Origin: Yamadazyma tenuis
Lineage: Eukaryota; Ascomycota; Pichiomycetes; Serinales; Debaryomycetaceae
Direction: 5' to 3'
Length of the DNA: 64,000 nucleotides
NCBI RefSeq assembly: GCF_029203305.1
Contig: NC_089461.1
Span: 1,426,001-1,490,000 of the forward strand
Positions 38,033 to 47,219 of this stretch are shown in pieces. Positions within the stretch are counted from its first letter, which is position 1. Each line of letters starts with the position of its first letter. Made by a program: the position numbers and the translations under genes. Under the pieces are notes generated by a model. That model ran no database searches and had not been told where the DNA came from. It saw only the letters and a program-made list of their open reading frames with translations.

Positions 38033-39766
38033 TTACAAGTCAAAGGCGTACTTGGACTTTTGTCTCAAAGCTTTACCATACTTGTAGAACAAGAATGGTA
38101 CTGGAGCCAACAAGAGGGAAAAACATCCCAAAAGGGTTCCACCCCATTGAATACCCAAGTGTTCGAACATTTGTCTAGCAAACAATGGAAAGACGGCTCC
38201 AAATGCCGATCTCAAAAAGGTATTACCGGCCAAGGCAGAAGCAGCAAAGAACAAGTAGCAGTCAATAATGTAATTAAGGCATGGTAAGAAAATGGTAATT
38301 AAACCAGTACCAGAAAGAGCAGCTCCCAAAGTTGGGACAATCCAATGAACCCTCTCGGCGTAGTGACCAGCCCAACATAACATAAATAAACCACCTGCAA
38401 ACAAAAACGCTCCCAACATCATTGGTGGTAATCTTTCTTCTGGGACTGGCTTACCTCCATTATCATCCATGGCTTTCAAGAATCTTCTCTCAAAGAAAAC
38501 ACAGATCATACCTCCAATAAGGATACCAATTAACATACCCAAATATGGCAATTCGGCCACACCTGGAATAAAGTGATATTTACCTTGGAAAATCAATGGG
38601 ATTGCCGTCAAAAACAAGTATAAAATACCGTAAATGAAAGCATTGTAGATAGTGATCAAGAACAAGATGGGCTCAGTAAACAACATTCTCAAAGGTCTGG
38701 TCAAGTTCTTTTCAGCTACTTCTCTAATATCCAAAGTGATTTCTTCATGAGGAGCCACGATCCCCCAGTTTCCAGTTCTTCTTCTCAAGATTTCGGCTTT
38801 TCTCACCAAAATCAAGGGGTGGTGGGTTTCTTCAAGGACAAATATGTCCAAGAGCAAACCAGCTGCGGCCACAATTCCGGTGATGTACATAGTCCATCTC
38901 CATCCCATGTGAGGGTTCTTCACGATAAATGCAGATAAAATTGGAGCTATCATTGGACCACCAAACAACACCATTGCGAAGATGGATGTAGCTTGACCTC
39001 TGGTTCTGACTCCAAACAAATCGGCCATAGCAGCAGGAGCAGCCACCAAAGGAGCAGCACCAGTAAACCCTGCGAAAAATCTGGTTATCATGATGGTTTG
39101 GATATTTTCAGCAGTGGCAGAAGCAAACGAGAAGCACACGTAGACAAAAGATGAACAAACCAAAATCTTCTTTCTTCCGAACAACTCGGACATTGGACCC
39201 CAAATGATTGGGCCGGATGCGAAACCAAATACGAACAATGATGTGCCCAAAGTTCCAACCGTTGAACCAACGTGGTATTGAAGTTCGACTGGGGCGGATG
39301 CAGATGAGAACATGGCAGAACCCAACACAATCCCCAACGCGTTGAACCCAACAATAAAGCAGAAAATTACCTTTTTTCTCAAAGGAAAGTTGTGAGGATG
39401 GATAGGATCATCAGGTCCATCGTAGCTTACTATGAATTGTTCTCTATCAGGCAAGGTTGGTGGATATGGTCTTCCTCCCCCCATTTGTGGAAGTGGTTCC
39501 TTGCTTTCTTTGGCCTTTTCGATCAACTCATCAGCACCCGTCAAACGACGGCTCAATGTTCTTGAAGCAGAGACATTAGATTCGTATCTACTCAACTCGT
39601 CGCCTCCAGAGTAGATCTCAGGTTCTTCGCGTCCTAGTTCCAAGTCTTGGTTCAGAGTGTCTAACTTCCCCTCGAATACTGTTGGATTCACAGCATCAGG
39701 ATCAGTTTCCTTTGTGATTGATGATGATTTACGGCTGTTTGAGGAGCCCACGGATTGATTTTCCAT
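38033..39766 (-). CDS. DHA1-family MFS drug/polyamine transporter (TPO/FLU1 type)
   Basis: 577-aa proton antiporter of the major facilitator superfamily. A cytosolic N-terminal tail of about 130 residues, rich in Ser/Glu, carries the family signature YDGPDDPIHPHNF just before TM1. About 12 TM segments follow. The MFS signature after TM2 is GPMSELFGRKKILV, and the antiporter-type region GGPMIAPILSAFI lies in TM5. Relatives include S. cerevisiae Tpo1-4 and Candida Flu1 and export polyamines, azoles, mycophenolate or weak acids; the substrate cannot be told from sequence. The 1.7-kb upstream region is unusually long and holds a zinc-cluster half-site array and a CRE. Confidence 0.92.
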   Translation of the reverse strand: MENQSVGSSNSRKSSSITKETDPDAVNPTVFEGKLDTLNQDLELGREEPEIYSGGDELSRYESNVSASRTLSRRLTGADELIEKAKESKEPLPQMGGGRPYPPTLPDREQFIVSYDGPDDPIHPHNFPLRKKVIFCFIVGFNALGIVLGSAMFSSASAPVELQYHVGSTVGTLGTSLFVFGFASGPIIWGPMSELFGRKKILVCSSFVYVCFSFASATAENIQTIMITRFFAGFTGAAPLVAAPAAMADLFGVRTRGQATSIFAMVLFGGPMIAPILSAFIVKNPHMGWRWTMYITGIVAAAGLLLDIFVLEETHHPLILVRKAEILRRRTGNWGIVAPHEEITLDIREVAEKNLTRPLRMLFTEPILFLITIYNAFIYGILYLFLTAIPLIFQGKYHFIPGVAELPYLGMLIGILIGGMICVFFERRFLKAMDDNGGKPVPEERLPPMMLGAFLFAGGLFMLCWAGHYAERVHWIVPTLGAALSGTGLITIFLPCLNYIIDCYLFFAASALAGNTFLRSAFGAVFPLFARQMFEHLGIQWGGTLLGCFSLLLAPVPFLFYKYGKALRQKSKYAFDL

Positions 39767-40112
39767 AATGCAATTATAAGTTAAGACTTTGTTGGAAGAA
39801 TAAAAATTTCATTTGAAGGCGCCGTTCGTCAAATATATATATTCCTAATACAGAAGGGAAAATTTTTGAGAAGAGCAGCTTTTGGATTAGTAAACAACAG
39901 TTTATAGCCGACCCGCAGCACCTTTCGGGAATAAAAATATCGTTTGCGAGGCACAGTCGCGACATATGTCGTTAGTCTCCTCATATAAGAACCGTGAGTA
40001 GGATCATTCAACGAACTTGGGATCTGTCAGTACCATGGATGAATGGAAACCATGGGGCACTGTTTCTGCAATACTGGTCAGCAATTCTTTATTGTCTTTG
40101 AAGAGAAAGTAA

Positions 40113-40120
40113 TGACGTCA
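40113..40120. promoter_or_regulatory. Perfect CRE (TGACGTCA) upstream of MFS transporter
   Basis: An 8-bp palindromic ATF/CREB-type site lies about 347 bp before the transporter ATG. In yeasts such sites bind bZIP factors such as Sko1 (osmotic/oxidative stress). Binding is inferred. Confidence 0.45.
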
Positions 40121-40135
40121 ATTGCGACATAATGA

Positions 40136-40155
40136 CGGACACGGAACGGAATCGG
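40136..40155 (+). promoter_or_regulatory. Array of four CGG(A) half-sites upstream of MFS transporter
   Basis: CGG triplets start at 40136, 40142, 40147 and 40153, each followed by A, giving four direct CGGA repeats at 5-6 bp spacing in 20 bp, about 370 bp upstream of the transporter ATG. Zn2Cys6 activators of drug transporters (for example Candida Tac1) bind closely spaced CGG repeats. The exact factor is unknown. Confidence 0.5.
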
Positions 40156-41476
40156 AAATATACTTTTCAGGGAATTAGCGAGACTACTGAGGGCATGGGT
40201 ATAATAGGAGTTACCGTTTTTGACAGGTGTCGAATTCTTAGTATAAACCATACAATTTGCACAGAAACTTCTTTATCCAAGTGATTCGAGATTAGAACAC
40301 TTACGTAGGTATTTTTCTGCAGTGAAGAACCTACTCTTATCACCAAATAAAAATATGGAAGTTACAAATGTCGCGTAGAGGGGGGACTGCTAATCTTTCT
40401 AGTACATGTTTTATTGCCGTTTCTAAATATATTTTCTAGTTTACTTTGACAGTAGGAGTAAACAAATTCTCTTAACGCTTTTAGATAGAATGTGCTATAG
40501 AAACCTTACTGTAGCCAAATTCTTATTATATTGTGGTGAAAGTTGCTTTAACAGTCTAATTAAATAGTTTATATCACATATAGCTCACACTAATTTACGA
40601 TGATACAACTCAACGGATGCGAACGAATATGCAATAATTATTGCTGCACCGCCGCACACATTATGTCGCATTATGTCGCAGAATTACTCATCACGAACAT
40701 CTCAATTGTGGAAGGATAAAGAACTTTCGTTGCACAAAGGAGGAGGTAAAAGCATATTTTAATACTACGCTCAAATGGTTCCCACAAAAGTATGAGGTTG
40801 TAGAGAGAAACATGATTCTCCTGGCATTGATCTTGAAGCTCATGAACTTTGAGGCAGATTTATAAGATTGAATTGAATGTCACCGACATAGGGTTAGTTG
40901 CTACCCAGTATTATGCTATGGTCATTTAATGTCAAACCACTGATCTTTCTACTGATAAAATCATCCCGATAACCAAGGAATAAAGTATTTTCATATGATG
41001 ACCTTGAGGATGTCATTATTGGTACTGTAGCAATGACAACGGTTTTTGACTTGGTAACTAATAATTGAGTTCCTCTTTGGTTTGCCCTCGGAAGAGTTGT
41101 TCGACAACCTCTTCAAGATCCATTGTAATTATGGAGCATTTATGACTCCTGCCTGATTCAATATCTCAAGTAATTATAGAGATGAAATGAAGAGATGCGT
41201 CAGCGAAGGAAACAATTGGGCAAAAAATGATGTATTTTTAGTTCGGTGAAACACTAACTAATCAAAGAGAACCCAACAGTCTACATTTTCCAGCAGTATT
41301 GGAATTTAGGTGGTGGGCCACCTTTGCGATTCACCCGGTTTGGAAGGCCAGTTTTCGCAGCTACAATTTTAATCGGCTCTAGCTACTTGGTGACATTCAA
41401 TAAATTATCTAAATAGTGGTACAAGGGAGTTGAATTGTATTGGAAGAAAGTCCATGTTAAGGTGCCACATAAGCAT

Positions 41477-42637
41477 CTATGGGTTCAAAGCCCTCTCTAA
41501 TGCCTCACCCACGTCTCCAACCGCATAGTCTTCCTTGTTCAAGTCAGCCAAGTCCTCAACTGGTCTTTCGGCCTGAGGAGCAATTCTAAAGGCATGACGA
41601 GAAACAGGAGTGTCCCAGTCGATAATGGCAGAGTGTTGCGTGTTTCTGTTATCCCATACCACCACTGTCTTGGGTTCCCACCGAGCCCGCAACTGCAAGT
41701 CATGGGATTGCTCGATATGCTTGTACAAAAACTCCAACAAAAAAGCCGATTCTTGCTCCTTCAACTCAACGATTCTACGGGAAAATGGCCGGTTAATGTA
41801 GATGTACTTCTCCTTAGTGGCGGGGTGAACTCTAATCAAGGGATGGATATTAGAAACTGGTTTTCTACGCTCAACTCCTCCCTGAGTTCTAGAGTTTGTG
41901 GCCTGGTCTTCGGAGGTATGCAATACATGGAGCCCGTCCAACCGCTTTTGGAACTCGGGCGACAACCGCTTGTAGGCTTCAACCACATCGGCGAAAATAG
42001 TATCACCTCCCGAGTCTGGCCCATCCAATACCGAAAAAAAAGTGGTTCCTGATGGCTGCAACTCATAACTAATGTCTGAGTGCCAAAGTACCGCATGGGT
42101 TTGGGAGCTAAACACCCTCTCAAAGTCGCCAGGAGTGGCCCTTCTGTATGTCACATGTAAGTCTGGGAACCCTCGTGGGACACCTCCGGTGGGGTGGATG
42201 TGCAAAGGCCCAAAGTGCCTGCCGAAGTCCACTGCGAATTGAGGGCCTTTGTCGGCGAAATCCTGGTCCCGAAACACCACGACACCGCGTTGTGCAACAA
42301 AAAGCGCCAACTCGTCTTTGCCCTTATCGTCCAACTGAGACAATTGGATGCCACGAATCTCTGATCCCATTTTTGGGGTGATTTTTTGATTGATAAATTC
42401 CCTGTCTTTGGGGAGCAAGTTGGGAAACTTTGGGTCGGCACGGCACCCGGGGTCTTCATGTTTGAAAAACTTCAATGGGGGGAGCTTATCGTTAGGATTC
42501 CAGGTTGGCAAGAATTCCGGGTACTTGGAAGTGCTTCTGTTTTCGGCACTAACAACTAATGTACCATCGTTTAACATCTCGTCGACTCCTTTCACAAAGT
42601 GCATATCATAGTTTCCATACTTGACGGCGTTGGACAT
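41477..42637 (-). CDS. JLP1/TauD-type sulfonate alpha-ketoglutarate dioxygenase
   Basis: 386-aa Fe(II)/2-oxoglutarate dioxygenase of the TauD family, which releases sulfite from sulfonates such as taurine for use as a sulfur source, or acts on related substrates. The fold is complete: the N-terminal GSEIRGIQLSQL segment, ligands His186 and Asp188 (LWHSDISYE) and His335 (NTQHSAIIDWD), and the 2-oxoglutarate arginine in RHAFRI (Arg347/Arg351). The segment GPDSGGDTIFADVVEAY is typical of TauD/JLP1. Length is near S. cerevisiae Jlp1 (about 412). Upstream are CACGTG and AAACTGTGG elements, the Cbf1-Met31/32 signature of sulfur genes, which supports the role. Yeasts have several TauD-like paralogues, so I give no symbol. 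Confidence 0.9.
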   Translation of the reverse strand: MSNAVKYGNYDMHFVKGVDEMLNDGTLVVSAENRSTSKYPEFLPTWNPNDKLPPLKFFKHEDPGCRADPKFPNLLPKDREFINQKITPKMGSEIRGIQLSQLDDKGKDELALFVAQRGVVVFRDQDFADKGPQFAVDFGRHFGPLHIHPTGGVPRGFPDLHVTYRRATPGDFERVFSSQTHAVLWHSDISYELQPSGTTFFSVLDGPDSGGDTIFADVVEAYKRLSPEFQKRLDGLHVLHTSEDQATNSRTQGGVERRKPVSNIHPLIRVHPATKEKYIYINRPFSRRIVELKEQESAFLLEFLYKHIEQSHDLQLRARWEPKTVVVWDNRNTQHSAIIDWDTPVSRHAFRIAPQAERPVEDLADLNKEDYAVGDVGEALERALNP

Positions 42638-42944
42638 TTTGTGTAAAGAGATGAAAAACCGGAAAGGAAAGTAGACGGGTTAGGAGAGAATTTTATAACA
42701 AACTACAGTGCATAGGTTCATGCACATCTACTTTAAAGAGGAAAACAAACCCATCCTGGATTTCAACTTTCCGGGGTCTATAAAATTTGGTAGACATTTA
42801 CCGTGAGGGGTGCACGGTCTCCGACTGTATCCTATGGGTGTGCATGGTTCTCTGGTAGATGCTTCGGGTTAATGTTCCCATCAGGTTTTAGAGTTATCGA
42901 GATCGGAAGCGGAGCCTAAATGGGATACTCATCTTGCGACAACG

Positions 42945-42950
42945 CACGTG
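42945..42950. promoter_or_regulatory. Cbf1-type E-box CACGTG upstream of JLP1-like gene
   Basis: CACGTG lies 308 bp before the dioxygenase ATG. Together with the AAACTGTGG element 110 bp further out it makes the Cbf1 plus Met31/32 combination known from sulfur-assimilation promoters. Confidence 0.5.
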
Positions 42951-43058
42951 CAAATTTGGGACCAGTGCGGTCGGACATACGATCCGGGAAGGTCTTCATC
43001 CAATAGATACCAATTCTGAGAGCAAAAGTTGCAAAACATGCAACAAATATTTCAAGTC

Positions 43059-43067
43059 CCACAGTTT
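43059..43067 (-). promoter_or_regulatory. Met31/32-type element AAACTGTGG
   Basis: The plus strand reads CCACAGTTT, so the minus strand, which is the coding orientation of the dioxygenase, reads AAACTGTGG. This is the known consensus for Met31/Met32. It is about 420 bp upstream of the dioxygenase ATG. Confidence 0.5.
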
Positions 43068-43524
43068 TGTTGCTTAGGTGAGATAAGAAATATACATACA
43101 AGATAGGTATTATAGAAGATACCTAAATATCACAAAGATAATATAAATAAGTTTCTCCACAGGCTGGCAATCGGAGAGCTTAAAGTCCCGATGCGGACTA
43201 ATTTCCGGAGCGGCTGCCTCTCTATTGGCAAGTCCCAACCCTCACTGGCTGATAGTTAACTATGTACTAAAACAGTAATGCGGTGCATTGTGGAAAATTT
43301 GCACCAATGCGTACACAGTTAACTATCAAGATTTCAGGTCAGCTAGTATTTACTATAGGATAAGTGAACGCACAGAGATGGCGGTGGACTACAACATAGT
43401 TAACTTTGTAATATATTGGTATATTTATCATGCTGACAATCATGTTCGATCGTCTAAGTAATTGTCCCATCCCATGGGTGCAAAATAGTGCAGTCATAAG
43501 TCGTAGTATGTTCTCATAAGCTCA

Positions 43525-44175
43525 TCAGCTCCGGAAACTCAGGTGGCAGTTGTCAACACACGTCACCACAAACTGAGGGGTAGGGTTCTGTTGTTGTTTG
43601 GGTTCTGGCAACCGTAATGGTGGAAGCTTGATAGGCATCTCATCCATCGTAGGAGACCTGGGACTGGGATACGAGTGGTACTTCGGACTCGAGTATGCAT
43701 GAAGTTGTGGACTGGTTGAGCTCATGGTGGCCACGGTCAGGGCACTCACGGTCAGACAGTCGCTGCAATCACTTGATACACTGAGCTTTCTGCCATTGAG
43801 GGCAATGATGTGGTCCTTCTCGTCTCTCACCTTCAACTGGCTCAACACGGGCCAGCTGCAGTCCAAGAAGTTCCGACTACATCCCTGGCACTTTCCGTTG
43901 ACGATGTTTTCATCACACTTCTTCTTCCTCCTTCTACAGGTCAAACATCCTGTCTTGGTACGGGTCTTACCTGAAACTGGAACAGCCGCCGTCTTTTTAG
44001 CCACTTTAGATTTTTTTTGTTTTCCGGGGTGTCGTATGGCTAGGTCCACCACTTGTTGGTATGATCTATAGTCTGTCATAGATGTGTCGTAGTTGAATGA
44101 AAATTTTTTAATGGCGTCTTGGGGGTATTTAAGGCCACCAACAGTGACTAAGTCATATTGATGTGTTAATTCCAT
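43525..44175 (-). CDS. Short Zn2Cys6 zinc-cluster protein (probable transcription factor)
   Basis: From ATG 44175 the protein is 216 aa with one fungal zinc cluster at residues 77-106. Its spacing is C-x2-C-x6-C-x8-C-x2-C-x6-C (GCLTCRRRKKKC, then KCQGC and NFLDC), preceded by a basic stretch. The cluster sits mid-protein, and what follows is Ser/Pro-rich and short, without the usual middle-homology region, so this is a very small factor. The frame stays open 56 further codons upstream (to about 44343) with basic/Pro-rich coding-like sequence but no ATG, so an upstream exon or longer form is possible. It lies between the JLP1-like gene and MRPL51. Target genes are unknown; its neighbours are candidates. 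Confidence 0.75.
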   Translation of the reverse strand: MELTHQYDLVTVGGLKYPQDAIKKFSFNYDTSMTDYRSYQQVVDLAIRHPGKQKKSKVAKKTAAVPVSGKTRTKTGCLTCRRRKKKCDENIVNGKCQGCSRNFLDCSWPVLSQLKVRDEKDHIIALNGRKLSVSSDCSDCLTVSALTVATMSSTSPQLHAYSSPKYHSYPSPRSPTMDEMPIKLPPLRLPEPKQQQNPTPQFVVTCVDNCHLSFRS

Positions 44176-45043
44176 GGATGGTAACAGATAACGAGGAAAC
44201 CGCGGGTGCGCCGTCTGTGGATGCCGTTTGCGAATTTTAGTCGGGGATGATTTACCCTTTGAGGAAACGGCAATTGGTGCTCGCGTGAGTGTTTTCTGGC
44301 TAAACACCTGGCAACTTTTGATAGTAGCTTTAGAAATCTCGTGCTAGGGAAATAAATGTTGGTGTACAAACCTTCGTTTCATAAAATCTAGCCGGTGATA
44401 GCATTATCTTGGTGTATGGGGCTCAAAGTAGGTGCTTTAGCTAGAGTTCATCTCTCTATAAGTTTCTTTTTCGGTGAGCAGTACTCAGCGCAAAGTGACC
44501 GGTGTTTCAAATCTTTGTGACGAGTAAAAAGGACTACTTGACATAGGAATGTAGTACATGGATATGCTGAGCTGGGGAAGTTGACTCTTTTCGTGACGGG
44601 GTATGGGTTCTGAAAGTGAAATTAGATTTTTATTCGAACTACTTTAGGTGTTTTCGCAGCCATATTTAAAAGGATGAGTAAAACATGTATTGAAGGGAAT
44701 GCTGGAGTAGTCAAAGATGGAGGTAAATGTCTTGTCGGATACAACGTGTCGTGAACAGTTTAGGGATGTTTGAATTTTTTTGGATAATCTATAGCTTCTG
44801 AGGCATTCTGCGAGACCATAGAGTCAAGGGTAGGAACCAGTTCAAGAGCTTTGCTACTCTTCGGCAATACACTCGTACGACAGGGTTGTCTACCAAGAGT
44901 GTATGTATCTACTTTCTGCCTTTATCCTTTCCAGAGTGTCCATTTTTTTTGGTGTTTAATTCTAGTCTCTCATCATCAACCTTTATTCGCAGTCGCACAT
45001 TTCTTGTCGCACAATCCACAGTGAAAAAGTTTTAATTCCACCA
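44176..45043. other. Divergent region between zinc-cluster gene and MRPL51
   Basis: About 870 bp. The first 168 bp are an open extension of the zinc-cluster frame and may be coding. The rest shows A/T- and T-rich promoter-like sequence with no gene or motif I can assign. Confidence 0.5.
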
Positions 45044-45466
45044 ATGCCTGTTAAACCTATATTCAAACCCTCGTTATTAAGAAACGGCTTGGGTACCTAC
45101 GTCCAACCATGCCATAAGGTAACCATCCAGTACTGCAACTGGGGAGGCTCCTCTAAATCAATCAGAGACCTCTTGTCCACAGGATCTATCAACAAATTTG
45201 CTCTGGAAAATTTGAATATCTTCGTGGAAGTTGTCAAGAAGTCAGGCCATCCAGTATTGAAGTTCGACTATAGTCACGACAAACAAGATAGTGTAGAAGT
45301 TAGGAATAAGACCACCACAGAAGTGTTAAAACTTTTGTCGGACTATTCACAGAGATCTGGAAATGAGTTGTTCAAATATAATCACAAAGTGTTGTCTAAC
45401 AACGAATCGGTGAGAGGCGTTTGGTCTCCAATGCACGAACATAAAGGACACAGGTTCAAGATATAA
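45044..45466 (+). CDS. MRPL51: Mitochondrial large-subunit ribosomal protein mL43 (Mrpl51)
   Basis: 140-aa thioredoxin-like-fold protein of the mitochondrial large ribosomal subunit. It matches Mrpl51/mL43 over its full length: NGLGTYVQPCHKVTIQYCNWGGSS, then VVKKSGHPVLKFDY and the C-terminal SVRGVWSPMH. Length is identical to the S. cerevisiae protein as I recall it. It lacks a long presequence, as in the family. It is convergent with the MUP-type permease (about 100 bp between stops). Confidence 0.94.
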   Translation: MPVKPIFKPSLLRNGLGTYVQPCHKVTIQYCNWGGSSKSIRDLLSTGSINKFALENLNIFVEVVKKSGHPVLKFDYSHDKQDSVEVRNKTTTEVLKLLSDYSQRSGNELFKYNHKVLSNNESVRGVWSPMHEHKGHRFKI

Positions 45467-45566
45467 GCAAGCATAATACATAGGCAGGACTCCAAACGCT
45501 TAAATTTGTACATAGAGAATACACTACAACTGAAAAATTATTATTTGGATTAAACTATTAACTGAC

Positions 45567-47219
45567 TTACTGCTCTTCGAGAATGTCATTATTGTTCTCA
45601 TCGTTGGACACCTTGTAGAACTTATTCCTCCAAAATCCATCGTCACCAACCACTTCCTTCGACACTATCTGGTAGTTTCCAAAGTGGGGCAACAATTTGG
45701 CCCAAACCAACCAGTACACAAATCCAATACCAAAAACACCCCAAGTGACAACTGGGTGAATCCAGTAAGGTAAGTCATTATAGACGTTTTGGCCATCGGA
45801 AGGAGGAATATAAGGAGCTATGATCAAGTATAATGAACTCAAAGCGAAGAAAATGGTGATTGGAATAGGAGATCTGAGTGGAGGGTTCCATTCAATAACA
45901 CCTTTTCTCTTTTGGTAATGCAAATATAATAAACCGAATGCCACAAAGGAATTCACCACATTTAAAGGATAGGAAATCAAGTTCAACACAAAGTTGTAAG
46001 CATCTCCAGGTGGTGGAGCCAACATGGTGACAATACAGACGATCCAGTGTTCAGCCAAACCCATGAATGGAGTTCCAAATGGTTTGGAAGTAGCCCATAA
46101 TCTAGAAATTGGTAAACTTCCTTCTCTTCCCAACTGTTGGATGATTCTTCCTTGGGAGAAAATCACCGACATCACGTTACCCAAAGCAGACAAAGCAACA
46201 AACACAGAACTAGCCTTTTCCGCAGTGTCTCCGAAAGCATACTTAAAGAAGGTAGCTGCCAAGATTCTTCCTGAACCAGCAATCTCTTCTTTTGGAACCA
46301 CAGCAAAGTAAGCGATGTTAGTCAACATGTAGAGAACGGTAAGCAGCAAAAAAGCACTTGGAGCTGCCACCTTTAACACTTTAGCTGGGTTCTTGGCTTC
46401 ACCCAACGCATAGTTGGCATTGGAGTATCCCACATAAGACCAAATAACATTATACAAAGCATTCACAACCCCGTATCCAGTTGGAGAAGAACCCTCAAAC
46501 GCATTGGTGAAGTTACCGGTGGGTTTGAAATGGGCTGTTTTAATACCACCTCCCAATGCCACCCATCCCGTGACGGTGATGAACAACACAATTGTAATTT
46601 TGAAAATCCCTAAAAAGTTTCCCAAGTACAAACCAGCCTTAACGGAAATGGCGTTGACCAAGAATGCAAAAGTGATAACTCCCACACCAATACCTCTAGA
46701 GTTCCATTGGGTGACTTCTTTGCCTGCCGCATTTAATAAATATTCACCAACAACGACACTATTACCCGCTGCCCATCCTAAAAAGAACACATATGATCCG
46801 TACATGGTTGTAGCCAAGAATCTTGGCTTCTTGTAAACGAATTCGAGATAGTTTTTCTCTCCTCCATTTCTTGGAATGGCCAGTCCAAATTCCATATACA
46901 CCAACAACCCACTAAAGGCAATTAAAGATCCACCAAGCCACATCATTAAAGAGGTTCCCACACTTCCACTTAAGGTGAAAATAGTGGAACCTAACGAGAA
47001 CACACCCGAACCAATCATTCTGTTGATACACAAGAAAGTGGCAGAGATAAACCCTATTTCCTTGGTGTTCTGGTCGATTTGCACCACCGCACCATGGACT
47101 GAAGAATCAACCGATGACAAATCTCCATTATCATCATATTCAACATCTTTGGTTTCCTTAGAGATTTCCGTCTCTTTGGTGATCTGGGGTTCTCTCGACA
47201 AGAAGTTGGAGAAAGCCAT
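45567..47219 (-). CDS. MUP-type methionine / amino acid permease (LAT family)
   Basis: 550-aa, about 12-TM permease of the fungal high-affinity methionine (MUP1/MUP3) group of the APC superfamily. The acidic N-terminal tail of about 55 residues contains several Lys-Glu pairs, as in Mup1, where it mediates ubiquitin-dependent endocytosis. TM1 carries the substrate-binding glycine motif RMIGSGVF, and VYMEFGLAIPRNGGEKNYLEF is characteristic of this group. Upstream, CACGTG (47375) and TGTGGC (minus, 47355) form a Cbf1/Met31-32 module, which supports methionine/sulfur regulation. MUP1 versus MUP3 cannot be decided by eye. Confidence 0.9.
   Translation of the reverse strand: MAFSNFLSREPQITKETEISKETKDVEYDDNGDLSSVDSSVHGAVVQIDQNTKEIGFISATFLCINRMIGSGVFSLGSTIFTLSGSVGTSLMMWLGGSLIAFSGLLVYMEFGLAIPRNGGEKNYLEFVYKKPRFLATTMYGSYVFFLGWAAGNSVVVGEYLLNAAGKEVTQWNSRGIGVGVITFAFLVNAISVKAGLYLGNFLGIFKITIVLFITVTGWVALGGGIKTAHFKPTGNFTNAFEGSSPTGYGVVNALYNVIWSYVGYSNANYALGEAKNPAKVLKVAAPSAFLLLTVLYMLTNIAYFAVVPKEEIAGSGRILAATFFKYAFGDTAEKASSVFVALSALGNVMSVIFSQGRIIQQLGREGSLPISRLWATSKPFGTPFMGLAEHWIVCIVTMLAPPPGDAYNFVLNLISYPLNVVNSFVAFGLLYLHYQKRKGVIEWNPPLRSPIPITIFFALSSLYLIIAPYIPPSDGQNVYNDLPYWIHPVVTWGVFGIGFVYWLVWAKLLPHFGNYQIVSKEVVGDDGFWRNKFYKVSNDENNNDILEEQ

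Larger units (their letters stand above)
39767..41476. other. Long gene-poor region upstream of MFS transporter
   Basis: About 1.7 kb, the longest gene-free stretch here. The left third is the MFS promoter (TATA-like atatatat about 39830-39840, CRE 40113, CGG array 40136). The right part (40.6-41.2 kb) contains a short duplication (cattatgtcgcattatgtcgca, 40659-40680). It also has short open fragments that read like protein: plus strand about 40690-40865 and minus strand 41058-41123 starting MDLEEVVEQLFRGQ. They are too short and frame-broken to call a gene. Confidence 0.5.
42638..43524. other. Promoter region of the sulfonate dioxygenase gene
   Basis: About 890 bp between the dioxygenase start and the stop of the zinc-cluster gene (both minus). 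It holds the E-box and Met31/32-type motifs listed separately and several GTTAACTAT-type repeats (gttaactatg near 43255, gttaactatc near 43318, gttaactttg near 43399). A 61-codon minus-strand frame (42916-43101) is not accepted as a gene. Confidence 0.5.

Noticed and set aside
42916..43101. 61-codon minus-strand frame with a hydrophobic segment, like a small mitochondrial subunit
   Set aside because: It has no ATG at its start, uses many rare codons (CCG, CGC, GCG), and contains the CACGTG and AAACTGTGG elements that read better as the dioxygenase promoter.
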